In this document: positions 35,636 to 44,002 of the stretch, one piece after another
Position numbering within the stretch: position 1 is the first letter of the stretch
Layout of the letters: every line of letters begins with the position of its first letter
Source: Paenibacillus sonchi
Lineage (GTDB): Bacteria > Bacillota > Bacilli > Paenibacillales > Paenibacillaceae
Direction of reading: 5' to 3'
Assembly (NCBI RefSeq): GCF_016772475.1
Contig: NZ_CP068595.1
Location: 124,001 to 188,000 of the forward strand
Length of the DNA: 64,000 nucleotides
Notes under the pieces: model-generated
What the model was told of the DNA's origin: nothing
The model's database searches: none
The model's input: the letters and a program-made list of their open reading frames with translations, nothing else
Program-made: the position numbers and the translations under genes

Positions 35636-36286
35636 TTATTCAATCCGTTCCAGATTGCCGTTTGCATCCATTTTGAAGCGGGTCTTCATTTCCTCTTCTT
35701 CTTCATTAAGAAAAGCGAGCCTTCGCGCCCGGTCCATGATTTGGATAAGCGCCTTGTAATCGTCATTGACGACACGGTAGTCACTCTGAGCAAGATTAAC
35801 CTCTTTGGATAACCTTTCATTTTCCAGTCTAAGCTCCGTTAATTCATCTTCCTTCTCCCGCAGGTCCCTTTCGAGCATTTTGAGCTGGCGGCCTGCTTCC
35901 TGAAAGCTGCCCTTCCACTGTCTCAAGAACCGGATTACGGCATCAATGGACAATGAATTTTCACCCAGCTCCTCGCTGCGGCTGTATTCCTCTTCAATGT
36001 CTCCGAGAATGAGACCTGCAACCTGTGCGCCTCTGGCGGAAGGCTGCTTTTTCAAGTAACTCCGCTTTTGGCGTTGACTTTTGGCAATACCGATTGCATC
36101 TTCATAGCTTTTGCGAACACAGCTGTTCCAGCGAAATCCGCATGCCGCCGAGGTTCTGCCGATTTTTTCACCCACCTCTTCAAAAGCAGCAAGCTGTGTG
36201 CTGCCTTCCCGGATATGACGCAGCGTTATTTCGGCCAATATCAAATCATCTTCTGCGCTCCAAGCGTCCTGTCTAACGGCTGTCAT
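35636..36286 (-). CDS. rsfA: RsfA family prespore regulator (Myb/SANT-like)
   Basis: RsfA modulates SigF-dependent gene expression in the B. subtilis forespore (ylbO). The 216-residue product begins with a Myb/SANT-like DNA-binding domain, RQDAWSAEDDLILAEITLRHI ... GRTSAACGFRWNSCVRK, at residues 4-58. A linker and a long coiled coil follow (about residues 120-190, LKMLERDLREKEDELTELR). The C-terminal FKMDANGNLERI is a family end. The ATG at 36286 has GGAGGG nine bases upstream. It lies upstream of panE as ylbO lies near ylbQ. Confidence 0.9.
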   Translation of the reverse strand: MTAVRQDAWSAEDDLILAEITLRHIREGSTQLAAFEEVGEKIGRTSAACGFRWNSCVRKSYEDAIGIAKSQRQKRSYLKKQPSARGAQVAGLILGDIEEEYSRSEELGENSLSIDAVIRFLRQWKGSFQEAGRQLKMLERDLREKEDELTELRLENERLSKEVNLAQSDYRVVNDDYKALIQIMDRARRLAFLNEEEEEMKTRFKMDANGNLERIE

Positions 36287-36552
36287 AAAGCCTAACCCTC
36301 CTAACAACATCATGAAATAACCATCTTCATAACCGGCAGCTCCGCCGGATAGTGAATAGGATAAAAGCTGCTTACTCCATTTCTATGCCTCTATTAGAGT
36401 TCATAGAATCTATTTGATACTAAATTGTATTTCCATTTTGACGGAACATCATACTTGTTATGCTATAAATTCTCCATTTTCTTTCCTATGCATAAAGTCT
36501 ATAACAAAAATCATATTTATCTCCGATTCACAACTTTTTTTCAATGAATTCG

Positions 36553-36581
36553 TTTACACCGTTTGTTTCAGCAGTTATAAT
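36553..36581 (+). promoter_or_regulatory. SigA-type promoter of the DUF2626 gene
   Basis: TTTACA (36553-36558), a 17-bp spacer, then TATAAT (36576-36581), 48 bp before the TTG start. The rest of the AT-rich 343-bp gap from 36287 should also hold the rsfA promoter; I see no gene in it. Confidence 0.75.
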
Positions 36582-36629
36582 AAAGCTCAAATAAGGAATT
36601 GCCGGATACTACAGGAGGGGGATGTTCTC

Positions 36630-36866
36630 TTGGACCGCATGTTTCGTGTCTTGGGTTTTTTTACGCTCGTTATTGGACTCATGGCTTTTGCCGGGGATTT
36701 GAAGGAAATGGCCCTGCTTTTCTTTTTGCAAACCGCTTTTTTCGTCATCCTGGGATATATGAAATTTACGGAGAAGACCTACATCCTGCTTTTCTGGGGA
36801 TATATGATTTTGACATTTACAGGCTTCAGCTACTGGACCATTTTTGAAATGGGTCTGCCGTTGTAA
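36630..36866 (+). CDS. DUF2626 family membrane protein (YqgY-like)
   Basis: 78-residue protein with the family N-terminus DRMFRVLGFF and three hydrophobic segments (LVIGLMAFAGDL, MALLFFLQTAFFVILGYM, YILLFWGYMILTFTGFSYWTIF). It resembles B. subtilis YqgY; function unknown. The start is TTG at 36630 with AGGAGGGGG eight to ten bases upstream, which gives the usual LDRMFRV start; an ATG nine bases later is the alternative. It has its own SigA-type promoter and terminator, so it is a single-gene transcript. Confidence 0.8.
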   Translation: MDRMFRVLGFFTLVIGLMAFAGDLKEMALLFFLQTAFFVILGYMKFTEKTYILLFWGYMILTFTGFSYWTIFEMGLPL

Positions 36867-36887
36867 GCTCTTTTTTTGCAAACAGGA

Positions 36888-36929
36888 AACGGAGGCTGTT
36901 CCTTCCATAAGGAGCGCTTCCGTTTTTTT
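36888..36929 (+). terminator. Terminator after the DUF2626 gene
   Basis: Hairpin AACGGAGGC..TCCTT / AAGGA..GCTTCCGTT followed by TTTTTTT, 20 bp after the stop. Confidence 0.85.
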
Positions 36930-37031
36930 GTGCGAATACACTAGGTCCCGGATAGAAAAGAGGGTATGATATTTTAACAGGGCTAATCATAAGATTAGTA
37001 CATACATATTCTGATCCTATAAGGTGGTGGA

Positions 37032-38168
37032 GTGGTGCAACCCCGCAATAATCGAAGCCGTTATCCTGTTATGCTGCTGATCCTGCTCTGCTTCACTGTG
37101 CTGCCGCTGACGCCCCCTGCCTTTTTGTCCGCTGATCCCGGTACGGGCCTGACGGCTGCTCCTCCAGACATGCCTGACAACGAAGAAACCCGCATGCTGC
37201 TGGAACAAACCCTATCCTCAGCAGAAATTGAACAGGAGATCAGCCGGATCAGCTCTGAGCAAAAAGCACTGGAACAACAGGCAAGTATGCTGGAAAAAAG
37301 GGCCTCTGCTCAAAAAAATGCCATTACAGACCAACAGGAACGGGCCGGTGCCATCATCCGGTCTTATTATATGGGAGAAAGAGATGGACTCCTGGCAGCC
37401 GTGCTCTCGGCCAAAAGCATTAGCAGACTGCTGGCCTTGTATGATTATTATGAGATTGTGATCGGACGGGACCAAGATATCCTGTCTCAATATGAAGAAG
37501 AGTATAAAAAGCTGAAAGCGACCCTTACTGCAGCGCAGCGCAGCTCACAGGAGCTTGCAGAGCTTAAAGCCGTGTTGGAGGAGCAGAAGGCCCGGATGGC
37601 CATCCTGAATGAAGATATTGAAAGCGGCATTCAATCCAGCAGTGATCCGGCAAGAATGAGCGCCTTATTAGAGGAATTCACGAAGTATTGGGAAAATATC
37701 GGGATTCATGAAGTCAAAACCTATTTCAAAGCCCTGTCATCCGCCATGAAGCACCTGCCGCAGTTCGTGCAGAGCCGTGACGGCATCCTGACCCGTAAAG
37801 GCATGACGTATCATCTGGCTTTGAAGGAAGAGGATTTGAACGAGTTTCTGGTGTCGCAAAACCCTTTGTTTCAGGATTTCGCCTTTCACTTCAATAACAA
37901 TGAAGTCACAGCCTCCGGCAAAAGCGGAGGATTATCGATGACGCTGACCGGACATTATACGATCCAGGAGGAACCGGTCAACGGGCTGATGTTCCATGTA
38001 GATCATGTGTTGTTCAATGGGCTGGAGCTCCCGGATACTACCCGCAAAGCGCTGGAGGAAGAATTTGACCTTGGTTTTTATCCGGAAAAAATCGTATCCT
38101 TCCTGCGTGCTACCGAGGTAAGCAGTGCGGACGGTGTACTGCATGTGAAGCTCTCTCTGTCATTCTAA
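37032..38168 (+). CDS. Secreted coiled-coil protein of unknown function
   Basis: 378 residues, not assigned to a named family. Residues about 14-34 (VMLLILLCFTVLPLTPPAFLSA) form a signal peptide or anchor. Residues about 55-200 are a long coiled coil with the pattern AIIRSYYMGERDGLLAAVLSAKSISRLLALYDYYEIVIGRD. This closely resembles the coiled-coil domain of CwlO/PcsB-type peptidoglycan hydrolases and FtsEX partners (MYxNG..SYLxxLLxS.. pattern). The C-terminal part (about residues 230-378) has no NlpC/P60 or CHAP motif; it looks like an alpha/beta domain of unknown kind. The start is GTG at 37032 or 37035. It overlaps the convergent binding-protein gene by 9 bp. Confidence 0.8.
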   Translation: MVQPRNNRSRYPVMLLILLCFTVLPLTPPAFLSADPGTGLTAAPPDMPDNEETRMLLEQTLSSAEIEQEISRISSEQKALEQQASMLEKRASAQKNAITDQQERAGAIIRSYYMGERDGLLAAVLSAKSISRLLALYDYYEIVIGRDQDILSQYEEEYKKLKATLTAAQRSSQELAELKAVLEEQKARMAILNEDIESGIQSSSDPARMSALLEEFTKYWENIGIHEVKTYFKALSSAMKHLPQFVQSRDGILTRKGMTYHLALKEEDLNEFLVSQNPLFQDFAFHFNNNEVTASGKSGGLSMTLTGHYTIQEEPVNGLMFHVDHVLFNGLELPDTTRKALEEEFDLGFYPEKIVSFLRATEVSSADGVLHVKLSLSF

Positions 38169-39392
38169 GGCTTCAGCCACCGCTGCGGTGTAGCCCGCCG
38201 GGTCAAGCTTGCCTGTCAACAGCTGTGTCACTGCCGCCGAGAGTTCCGTCCAGCCGCCTGCCGATTCATGCTCAAGGTCAGCTTCGTCAGTGAAGAGCAG
38301 CGCGGTGTCAAAAGGCAGCTTCACACTCTCCGGCAGCCCGGAACGGTACAGCTCATCCAGCGCCGGAAGCCGCCCCGTATTCTTCAGCCATTCCAGCTGT
38401 GCAGAGCTTGAAGTGACATAGGCAAGCCATTGGACAGCGGCCTCCGGATTGCCGGACTGTGCCGGAAGAGCAAAGAAACGGCTGTGTATTGCCTCATACC
38501 TTAGCCCGCTGCTGTCGGTGAGCGGTGCTGCGGCAGCCAGTGATGAATTCCCGTGCAGCTGCCATTCCGACAATGGAAGAGCGGCAACTGCTATTGTGCC
38601 ATCCTGCAGCTTATCCCATATCTCTGTATTCGTATTACTGGTGAGATAGAAATGGCTGCCCGCGTATTTCGTCCATTCCAGCAGAGCCGGATTAACAGAC
38701 TGCAGGCTGCCGCCCATGCTCTCCAGAACAGCGGAATATCCATAGGGATTACGGGTATCCATCGCCAGTAAATATTGCCGCTTATCCGGATGCTCCCGGA
38801 TGACCTTAAGCAGCGCATTCCACTGCTCCAGGCTTCTGGGCAATCCTGCGATTCCCAGTTCCGAGAGATGCTGAGGCGAATATACAAGCACATAGGGGTC
38901 AATATCAAGAGGAACCCCCCAGTTATAGCCATTCCACTGCATTTGCGGGATCAGTGTTGTTAGCGGAGCACTTCCTGGAACACTCTGGTAAATATCAACC
39001 GGAAGCAAGTAACCCTGTGTAGCCAAATCCGTGATGCTCCGGCCATCGGTCATTACAATATCCGGACTGTTGCCAATCGTAAGGTCTTGCTTCAAAACCC
39101 CGTCTGCCTCACCACTGTCCACATTGCTTAGGTTGACTTGGGTTCCGCTGGACAAGCTGTAGTTGTTGCTGATCCGCTGCAGTTCATTAAATTCCTCATT
39201 GCTTAGGGACACCCGGATATTCAGACTTTGAATCCTGTCTTTATCCCCGGAAGCGGGACGCTCCGATTGATTCAGCTGCTGCTTCAGCGGATGGGTATCT
39301 TCCCGGGTATCCAGCTCCATGCTGGGGGACAGGCTTGTCAGCGACAGCAATAAAATAGCAAACAGCAGCCAGTAGTTTCTCCTTCTCAGCAC
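38160..39392 (-). CDS. Orphan extracellular solute-binding protein (family 1-like) without lipobox
   Basis: 410-residue binding protein of the carbohydrate type. An N-terminal hydrophobic segment (NYWLLFAILLLSLTSLSPS) is followed by a polar linker. The periplasmic-binding fold follows, with SPDIVMTDGRSITDLATQGYLLPVD, WNGYNWGVPLDIDPYVLVYS and FALPAQSGNPEAAVQWLAYVT. There is no Cys after the hydrophobic stretch, so it is either released or held by an uncleaved anchor, unlike most Gram-positive binding proteins. No permease or ATPase is adjacent. The GTG at 39392 has GGGAGGAG upstream. A near-perfect CcpA site overlaps its probable transcription start, which supports a sugar-related role. Confidence 0.8.
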   Translation of the reverse strand: MLRRRNYWLLFAILLLSLTSLSPSMELDTREDTHPLKQQLNQSERPASGDKDRIQSLNIRVSLSNEEFNELQRISNNYSLSSGTQVNLSNVDSGEADGVLKQDLTIGNSPDIVMTDGRSITDLATQGYLLPVDIYQSVPGSAPLTTLIPQMQWNGYNWGVPLDIDPYVLVYSPQHLSELGIAGLPRSLEQWNALLKVIREHPDKRQYLLAMDTRNPYGYSAVLESMGGSLQSVNPALLEWTKYAGSHFYLTSNTNTEIWDKLQDGTIAVAALPLSEWQLHGNSSLAAAAPLTDSSGLRYEAIHSRFFALPAQSGNPEAAVQWLAYVTSSSAQLEWLKNTGRLPALDELYRSGLPESVKLPFDTALLFTDEADLEHESAGGWTELSAAVTQLLTGKLDPAGYTAAVAEALE

Positions 39393-39461
39393 GTTTTTCT
39401 CCTCCCGCCTATAACTCGTCTTCCCCATTTTACCAGAAGCTTCTCCGCTTGTCTGCCGGGT

Positions 39462-39485
39462 TGAAAACGTTTTCTTTCTATTATA
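39462..39485 (-). promoter_or_regulatory. CcpA cre-like operator and minus-10 of the solute-binding-protein gene
   Basis: TGAAAACGTTTTCT (39462-39475) matches the cre consensus TGWAANCGNTNWCA at all but the last defined position and is a palindrome at its centre. TATAAT (minus strand, plus 39480-39485) lies just upstream, placing the operator over the expected start of transcription, a position for repression. No good minus-35 is seen. Confidence 0.65.
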
Positions 39486-39563
39486 TAGGTGTGAACGGCG
39501 ACGGCTATTGATTCTGCTGGAGAGCCTGGACGCTGCGCGTGCGGATTATTCTTCCGATCGCTG

Positions 39564-39613
39564 TTGTCCCCGGATTTTTTGGATTGGATATAACGGTAGA
39601 AATCCGGGGACAA
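39564..39613. repeat. Long perfect inverted repeat in intergenic region
   Basis: TTGTCCCCGGATTT (39564-39577) and AAATCCGGGGACAA (39600-39613) are perfect 14-bp inverted arms around a 22-bp loop. Neither strand has a T-run, so it is not a standard terminator. It lies in the 778-bp gap between the binding-protein gene and phoH, which otherwise shows no supportable gene. Confidence 0.85.
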
Positions 39614-39708
39614 AGGCGAACGCTGCCGCTTCTCCAGACCAATTCCGCTCTCTCCGCTAACGGCTCCCCTGATTATCCCCCCTCGCCGTTCCTTGGGGGC
39701 GGCAAAAG

Positions 39709-39738
39709 AAACAGCCGGGAGTGCTCTCCCGGCTGTTT
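39709..39738. terminator. Perfect 13-bp hairpin, possible terminator
   Basis: AAACAGCCGGGAG and CTCCCGGCTGTTT around a TGCT loop. On the minus strand it is followed by CTTTTGCC, so it could end leftward transcription from phoH, although it is more than 400 bp from the phoH stop. It may instead be part of the local repeat cluster. Confidence 0.5.
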
Positions 39739-39819
39739 GCGGTAAACCAGATCGCCTGCAGGCTTGAGATAGCCTGCAAACCAACATACAACTTATATAC
39801 TGGGATATGCCGCCAGCAA

Positions 39820-40005
39820 TCTATTGCACTTTGTACACTCAAATTTGCAAAAATCTGCCCCATTTTGATTTCTATTGCACTTTGTACACTAGATTTCCCG
39901 GATTTAACCCAAAGAGGGCGTATTTCTTAAAATCTGTTGCACGAAATACAGCAGATTTCGTTGAGACAGCTATTTCTCCCTCATTCTGTTGTACTTAGTG
40001 CAATC
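39820..40005. repeat. Cluster of about 20-bp palindromic repeats (TTGYAC-TTW-GTRCA type)
   Basis: TCTATTGCACTTTGTACACT occurs twice exactly (39820-39839 and 39871-39890). A related copy TCTGTTGTACTTAGTGCAAT lies at about 39985-40004. A fourth degenerate palindrome, AAATCTGTTG...CAGCAGATTT, lies at about 39930-39958. Each has the dyad TTGYAC / GTRCAA. No ORF of credible composition spans them. They could be operators or a short interspersed element. Confidence 0.75.
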
Positions 40006-40170
40006 ACACTAACCTTGGTTCTAGTTACGACTAAGTTTAGCGACTGAGTTAGAGCGCTGTGCTGGAACACCTATGCTGGAGCGACCGTTCTGGATTAGCT
40101 ATGCTAGAGCGGCTGAGCCGGCCGGTTGTATCTACACGGGTGGATCTGGCTCTATAAGGCAAGCCTGCAA

Positions 40171-41502
40171 CTACAGCAGATCGGCGGCCAGCTGGGCCAG
40201 GTGCGAACGCTCGCCCTTTTCAAGGGTGATGTGGCCGCTGATGCCCTGCTGCTTGAACTTCTCCACGATGTAGCTGAGCCCGTTGCTTGCGGCATCGAGA
40301 TAAGGATGGTCAATTTGCTCCGGGTCGCCCATGAGGATCACTTTACTGCCTTCCCCGGCCCGGGAGACAATGGTCTTCACCTCATGGCGGGACAGGTTCT
40401 GGGCCTCATCGATGATGATGAATTGCGACGGGATCGAACGTCCGCGGATATAGGTGAGGGCCTCCACCTGAATGCTGCCCAGCCCCATCAAGATTTTATC
40501 GATATCGCCGGACTTTTTCGTATCGAACAGAAATTCCAGATTATCATAAATCGGCTGCATCCATGGACGCAGCTTCTCGTCCTTCTCACCCGGCAGGTAC
40601 CCGATATCCTTCCCCATCGGAACGACCGGACGGGCGATCAGCAGTTTCTTGTACTTATGCTCGTCTTCCACCTTGAACAGTCCGGCAGCCAGGGCCAGCA
40701 AGGTTTTGCCCGTTCCCGCTTTGCCGGTGATGGTCACCAGCGGAATATCATCATTCAGCAGCAGTTCCAGCGCCATCCGCTGCTGGGCGTTGCGGGCACT
40801 GATTCCCCATACCGCATCATTTCCGAGATAGAGCGGCTCCAGGCGGGAGGCGTCGCTGTTCACCTTGAGCAGAGCCGACTTGCCGGTGCCGATCTCATCC
40901 TTCATGATAACGAACTCATGCGGGTACAGCGGGTAAGACAAGGCCAATTGTTTGACGGATAAAAAACGGTGGCTGTAATATTCATCAATCAGCGAAGGAT
41001 GTACCATCAGCGACTGATACCCTGCGTACAGCTCGTTCAAATCACCGGTGCGGTCAGACAGATAATCCTCCGGTGTAATGCCAAGCACATCCGCCTTGAT
41101 GCGGACGAGCACATCTTTACTCACGAGTACCACAGGTCTCGGTTCTGCCTTATCATTCTCCTCATGAAGATAATTAAGCGCGACAGCCAAAATCCGGTTG
41201 TCATTGGACACTTCACCGAACATTTCCTGTACCTTAACGAAGCTGCGGTGGTTAAGCTCTACCTTCAGCGTGCCTCCATGCTCGAGTCCCACACCGCTAT
41301 GCAGGTGGCCCAGTTCACGAAGTCCGTCTAATAAGCGCGACACGGTGCGGGCGTTGCGGCCGATTTCATCGGCATTACGCTTCTTGGAGTCGATTTCTTC
41401 CAGGACTACAGCCGGAATGATAACTTCATGCTCCTTGAAAGCAAAAATCGAATTGGGGTCGTGCAGAAGCACGTTGGTGTCTAGTACAAATATCTTTTTC
41501 AT
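40171..41502 (-). CDS. phoH: PhoH family protein with N-terminal PIN domain (YlaK)
   Basis: 443-residue two-domain protein of the PhoH2/YlaK type. The N-terminal PIN ribonuclease-like domain shows KIFVLDTNVLLHDPNSIFAF with acidic residues, VLEEIDSKKRNADEIGRNAR, and SNDNRILAVAL. The C-terminal PhoH ATPase/helicase domain has the P-loop ITGKAGTGKTLLALAAGL at about residues 245-262, Walker B FIIIDEAQNLS and GDPEQIDHPYLDAASNGL. PIN-PhoH fusions are reported as RNA helicase/RNase or antitoxin-like modules. The ATG at 41502 has GGAGGGG upstream. The divergent ylaJ homologue next to it repeats the B. subtilis ylaJ-ylaK neighbourhood. Confidence 0.92.
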   Translation of the reverse strand: MKKIFVLDTNVLLHDPNSIFAFKEHEVIIPAVVLEEIDSKKRNADEIGRNARTVSRLLDGLRELGHLHSGVGLEHGGTLKVELNHRSFVKVQEMFGEVSNDNRILAVALNYLHEENDKAEPRPVVLVSKDVLVRIKADVLGITPEDYLSDRTGDLNELYAGYQSLMVHPSLIDEYYSHRFLSVKQLALSYPLYPHEFVIMKDEIGTGKSALLKVNSDASRLEPLYLGNDAVWGISARNAQQRMALELLLNDDIPLVTITGKAGTGKTLLALAAGLFKVEDEHKYKKLLIARPVVPMGKDIGYLPGEKDEKLRPWMQPIYDNLEFLFDTKKSGDIDKILMGLGSIQVEALTYIRGRSIPSQFIIIDEAQNLSRHEVKTIVSRAGEGSKVILMGDPEQIDHPYLDAASNGLSYIVEKFKQQGISGHITLEKGERSHLAQLAADLL

Positions 41503-41607
41503 GTTATCCCCTCCACAGCGCCTGGTTTGATTGATCATACATAACTCCACTCAGCAAGGGCAAGCTAAGATAAAACCTGATCCATTGGCTGAAAGGAGTA
41601 CGCACAT

Positions 41608-42180
41608 ATGAGAAAATCAATGTGTCTGTTGCTGGTACTGCTGCTGCTGACAAGCTGCGGTATCGCTAATAAAGCGTCATCACCCTCTCCTCAGGATAAA
41701 CAATCGGCAAAAGCTTTGAGCAGCCAGGGGAACCGCGAAGTGCGGAATTTGGCAGATGGACGTGATGCAGGCCTTGTGCCCCAATCACAGCCCGGACACC
41801 CTTATGACGCTCGAGATGTAAGCGATGTTGCGCTCAAAGACCATTTTGAGCAATTGGCCAGCAGAGTTCCCGGTGTAAAGGGCGCTCACTGTGTGGTCAT
41901 GAATAACGTTGCCGTAGTTGGTATTGATGTTGACGGAACACTTACCCGGTCCCGGGTAGGAAACATCAAATATTCTGTGGCTGAAGCCATCCGCAAGGAC
42001 CCGAGAGGTGTAAAAGCGCTTGTCACCGCCGACATGGATATCTCCAGCAGACTTGCTGAAATGGGACGCCACATCAGCAAAGGGAACCCGGTATCCGGTT
42101 TCGCCTCCGAGATGGCCGACATTATCGGCCGCATTATACCACAGCTTCCGGGGGATACCATGCCTCGGGGCAACCAGTAA
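41608..42180 (+). CDS. ylaJ: YhcN/YlaJ family sporulation lipoprotein
   Basis: 190-residue lipoprotein. The signal peptide MRKSMCLLLVLLLL ends at the lipobox LTSCG. The YhcN/YlaJ domain shows LKDHFEQLASRVPGVKGAHCVVMNNVAVVGIDVDG and VGNIKYSVAEAIRKDPRGVKALVTADMDI. B. subtilis YlaJ and YhcN are spore-associated lipoproteins found near the spore inner membrane and affect germination. The ATG has AAAGGAG upstream. It is divergent from phoH and convergent with the PPOX-fold gene, with which it shares a bidirectional terminator. Confidence 0.88.
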   Translation: MRKSMCLLLVLLLLTSCGIANKASSPSPQDKQSAKALSSQGNREVRNLADGRDAGLVPQSQPGHPYDARDVSDVALKDHFEQLASRVPGVKGAHCVVMNNVAVVGIDVDGTLTRSRVGNIKYSVAEAIRKDPRGVKALVTADMDISSRLAEMGRHISKGNPVSGFASEMADIIGRIIPQLPGDTMPRGNQ

Positions 42181-42283
42181 CCAGAACCTCTGGCTATGCA
42201 GCAACGGCTAAGCCATTCTTCAAAAGGCATCCGTTCCCGCGAATAAGGATGATTGGATAGAAGAAAAATACATCCTTATTGTT

Positions 42284-42318
42284 AAAAAAAGCCTAGTGAG
42301 ATCATCACTGGGCTTTTT
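42284..42318. terminator. Bidirectional terminator between ylaJ and the PPOX-fold gene
   Basis: AAAAAAAGCCTAGTGA and TCACTGGGCTTTTT form a stem with A-run before and T-run after, serving both convergent genes. Its right arm contains the last codons of the PPOX-fold gene. Confidence 0.85.
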
Positions 42319-42759
42319 GCATGGCAGCAAACACCTGTCCGTCCAGCTTCTCAGCCGCACGTGCATCGTATACCTTAGCATATTTTGGGCGGACTCCAGC
42401 TGAGCGCCATAGAACAGCGCATTGCGGACCGCTTCAATTTCAACATCAAAACAGCACATTTTGAACGGAACATCGGGCAGCGGGTCCTGCCTCACCAAAG
42501 CGTGCCCGTTAATCGCATGTACGGTTCCCTCGCCAAAGACCGTTATGGTCACGAGCGGATTCACCTTCATATTGTTCACAAGTCTGGAGCGGTGGTCCAC
42601 CGCAAGACGCACTATAGAAGGGCTCACTGCATAGATCCAGGAAATAGCGGTGGACGTAGGCCCGCCGGATTCCGCATCCACAGTGTTCAGCAGAACAAAA
42701 GTCTCTGACTGCAGCATGGTTAGCAGGGTTTCATTAAGCTGTGCAACGGCTTCGGACAT
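42305..42759 (-). CDS. Pyridoxamine 5'-phosphate oxidase-fold (FMN-binding split barrel) protein, frameshifted
   Basis: A small flavin-binding split-barrel protein, probably the counterpart of the gene after ylaK in B. subtilis. The frame from ATG 42759 (AGGGGG upstream) shows LLTMLQSETFVLLNTVDAESGGPTSTAISWIYAVSP and IRLAVDHRSRLVNNMKVNPLVTITVFG, then AVRNALFYGAQLESA. After this it runs into a Ser/Leu-rich nonsense tail. The proper end PKYAKVYDARAAEKLDGQVFAAMQKAQ is in the next frame, and one base missing from GGG at 42387-42389 (plus strand) restores 151 residues. The substrate is unknown. Confidence 0.82.
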
Positions 42760-42829
42760 AAGTACAGGCCCCCTATGACGCTTGAATGCATTCAATTTAT
42801 TATATTATAGCACATGCCCGAACTTGCAT

Positions 42830-43918
42830 TCAATTTTGGGAAGCAGCCGTGCCGCCGGGTGCAGCACCCGCAATCCGGTCATGCAGGCTCTGCTTCGCAG
42901 CCTCAAGCTCTTTATCATTAATATATACATATGGACTGCGCCAGGTTCCGGTCACCGGCTTGAATTCAATATTCTCCTTGGATATTTTCCAATAGGCAGA
43001 GATAATATTTTTGATCTGCGCATTTTCGATATCCGTCTTCATGTTGTCATCCAACGCATCCAGCACTTTGCCAATCTTCAGAACGCCGCCCAGGGACTGC
43101 ATCTGTCCGACTAATGAATTCAGCACTTCATTCTGGCGTTTGTTGCGGTCAAAGTCATCGGACGCCTTCGTCTTGGGCCTGCAGTTCGACTTGCGGTAGC
43201 GCACATAATCGAGGGCATCATCGCCATCCAGCCGGGCCGGGCCCTTGGTCAGGTTGATATCCGTACCATCCACACTATCGGTATAGCACATATTCTCACT
43301 GATATTAACATCTACGCCGCCCAGTTCATCCACAACATCACGGAAGCCCTGAAAATCAAGCACGGTCGCATAATCTACGTCGATATCCAGATACTTGCCC
43401 ATCATCGTCTTCATTTCGTCCTCGGCAAGAATACCTGAAGTCTTCTCCTTGCTCTTGAAGCGGGCGTAAAATTCATTGATTTTGGTCTTCTTGTATCCGC
43501 TAAGCTCCACATATGTGTCACGGGGAAGTGAGACCACTGTAGCGGACTGGGTTGTGGGATTGAGGGCCGCAACCATAATGACATCTGTCAGATTGGATCG
43601 ATGTTTGGGCCGGTTGTCCGTCCCCAAGAGCAGCATGGTGATGGGCTTCTCTGCAGCGGAATGGCCAGCCTGAACCGGCTTATCCACGCCAAAGCTTCCA
43701 TGATCAAACTTCCAATACAGATACCCTGCATATCCCAGCACGGCCAGAATGGCAATGATCAGAAGGGTTAATACCATTTTCCCCGTTCTCGCCAATGCTC
43801 CGCGTTTCTTGACTTGTTTCTTCTTCTGTACGGTTCTGGCCGCGCTGTTCGGCTGCGGTCTGCCATTTCTCTGGTTCCCGCCGGATCTTGGCGGCAAACT
43901 GCCTTTACTTGTACTCAT
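42830..43918 (-). CDS. LytR-CpsA-Psr (LCP) family cell-wall glycopolymer ligase
   Basis: LCP proteins transfer teichoic acids and other glycopolymers from undecaprenyl carriers to peptidoglycan outside the membrane. The 362-residue product has a basic cytoplasmic tail (KKKQVKKRGALAR) and one membrane helix (MVLTLLIIAILAVLGYAGYLYW). The LCP domain shows ITMLLLGTDNRPKHRSNLTDVIMVAAL (catalytic Asp and Arg), VVSLPRDTYVEL and DALDYVRYRKSNCRPKTKASDDFDRNKRQNEVL. The ATG at 43918 has AAAGGA upstream; an ATG 27 bp earlier is less likely. It stands alone between the PPOX-fold gene and the ylaH-like gene. Confidence 0.92.
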   Translation of the reverse strand: MSTSKGSLPPRSGGNQRNGRPQPNSAARTVQKKKQVKKRGALARTGKMVLTLLIIAILAVLGYAGYLYWKFDHGSFGVDKPVQAGHSAAEKPITMLLLGTDNRPKHRSNLTDVIMVAALNPTTQSATVVSLPRDTYVELSGYKKTKINEFYARFKSKEKTSGILAEDEMKTMMGKYLDIDVDYATVLDFQGFRDVVDELGGVDVNISENMCYTDSVDGTDINLTKGPARLDGDDALDYVRYRKSNCRPKTKASDDFDRNKRQNEVLNSLVGQMQSLGGVLKIGKVLDALDDNMKTDIENAQIKNIISAYWKISKENIEFKPVTGTWRSPYVYINDKELEAAKQSLHDRIAGAAPGGTAASQN

Positions 43919-44002
43919 AATGGAATAAGTCCTTTTCGTTTTCAACTGGTATTAGATGGATTGCTCTCTCTATTAGACGAAATCAAGCTGCAAAAGTTGC
44001 GG

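Noticed and set aside
36414..36629. N-terminal extension of the DUF2626 protein
   Set aside because: The extension crosses a good SigA promoter and ribosome site, and family members start at the DRMFRVLGF segment.
39386..39787. Minus-strand open frame of 133 codons in the phoH/binding-protein gap
   Set aside because: Composition is Arg/Pro-rich nonsense, it spans the inverted repeats and cre site, and it lacks a ribosome site.
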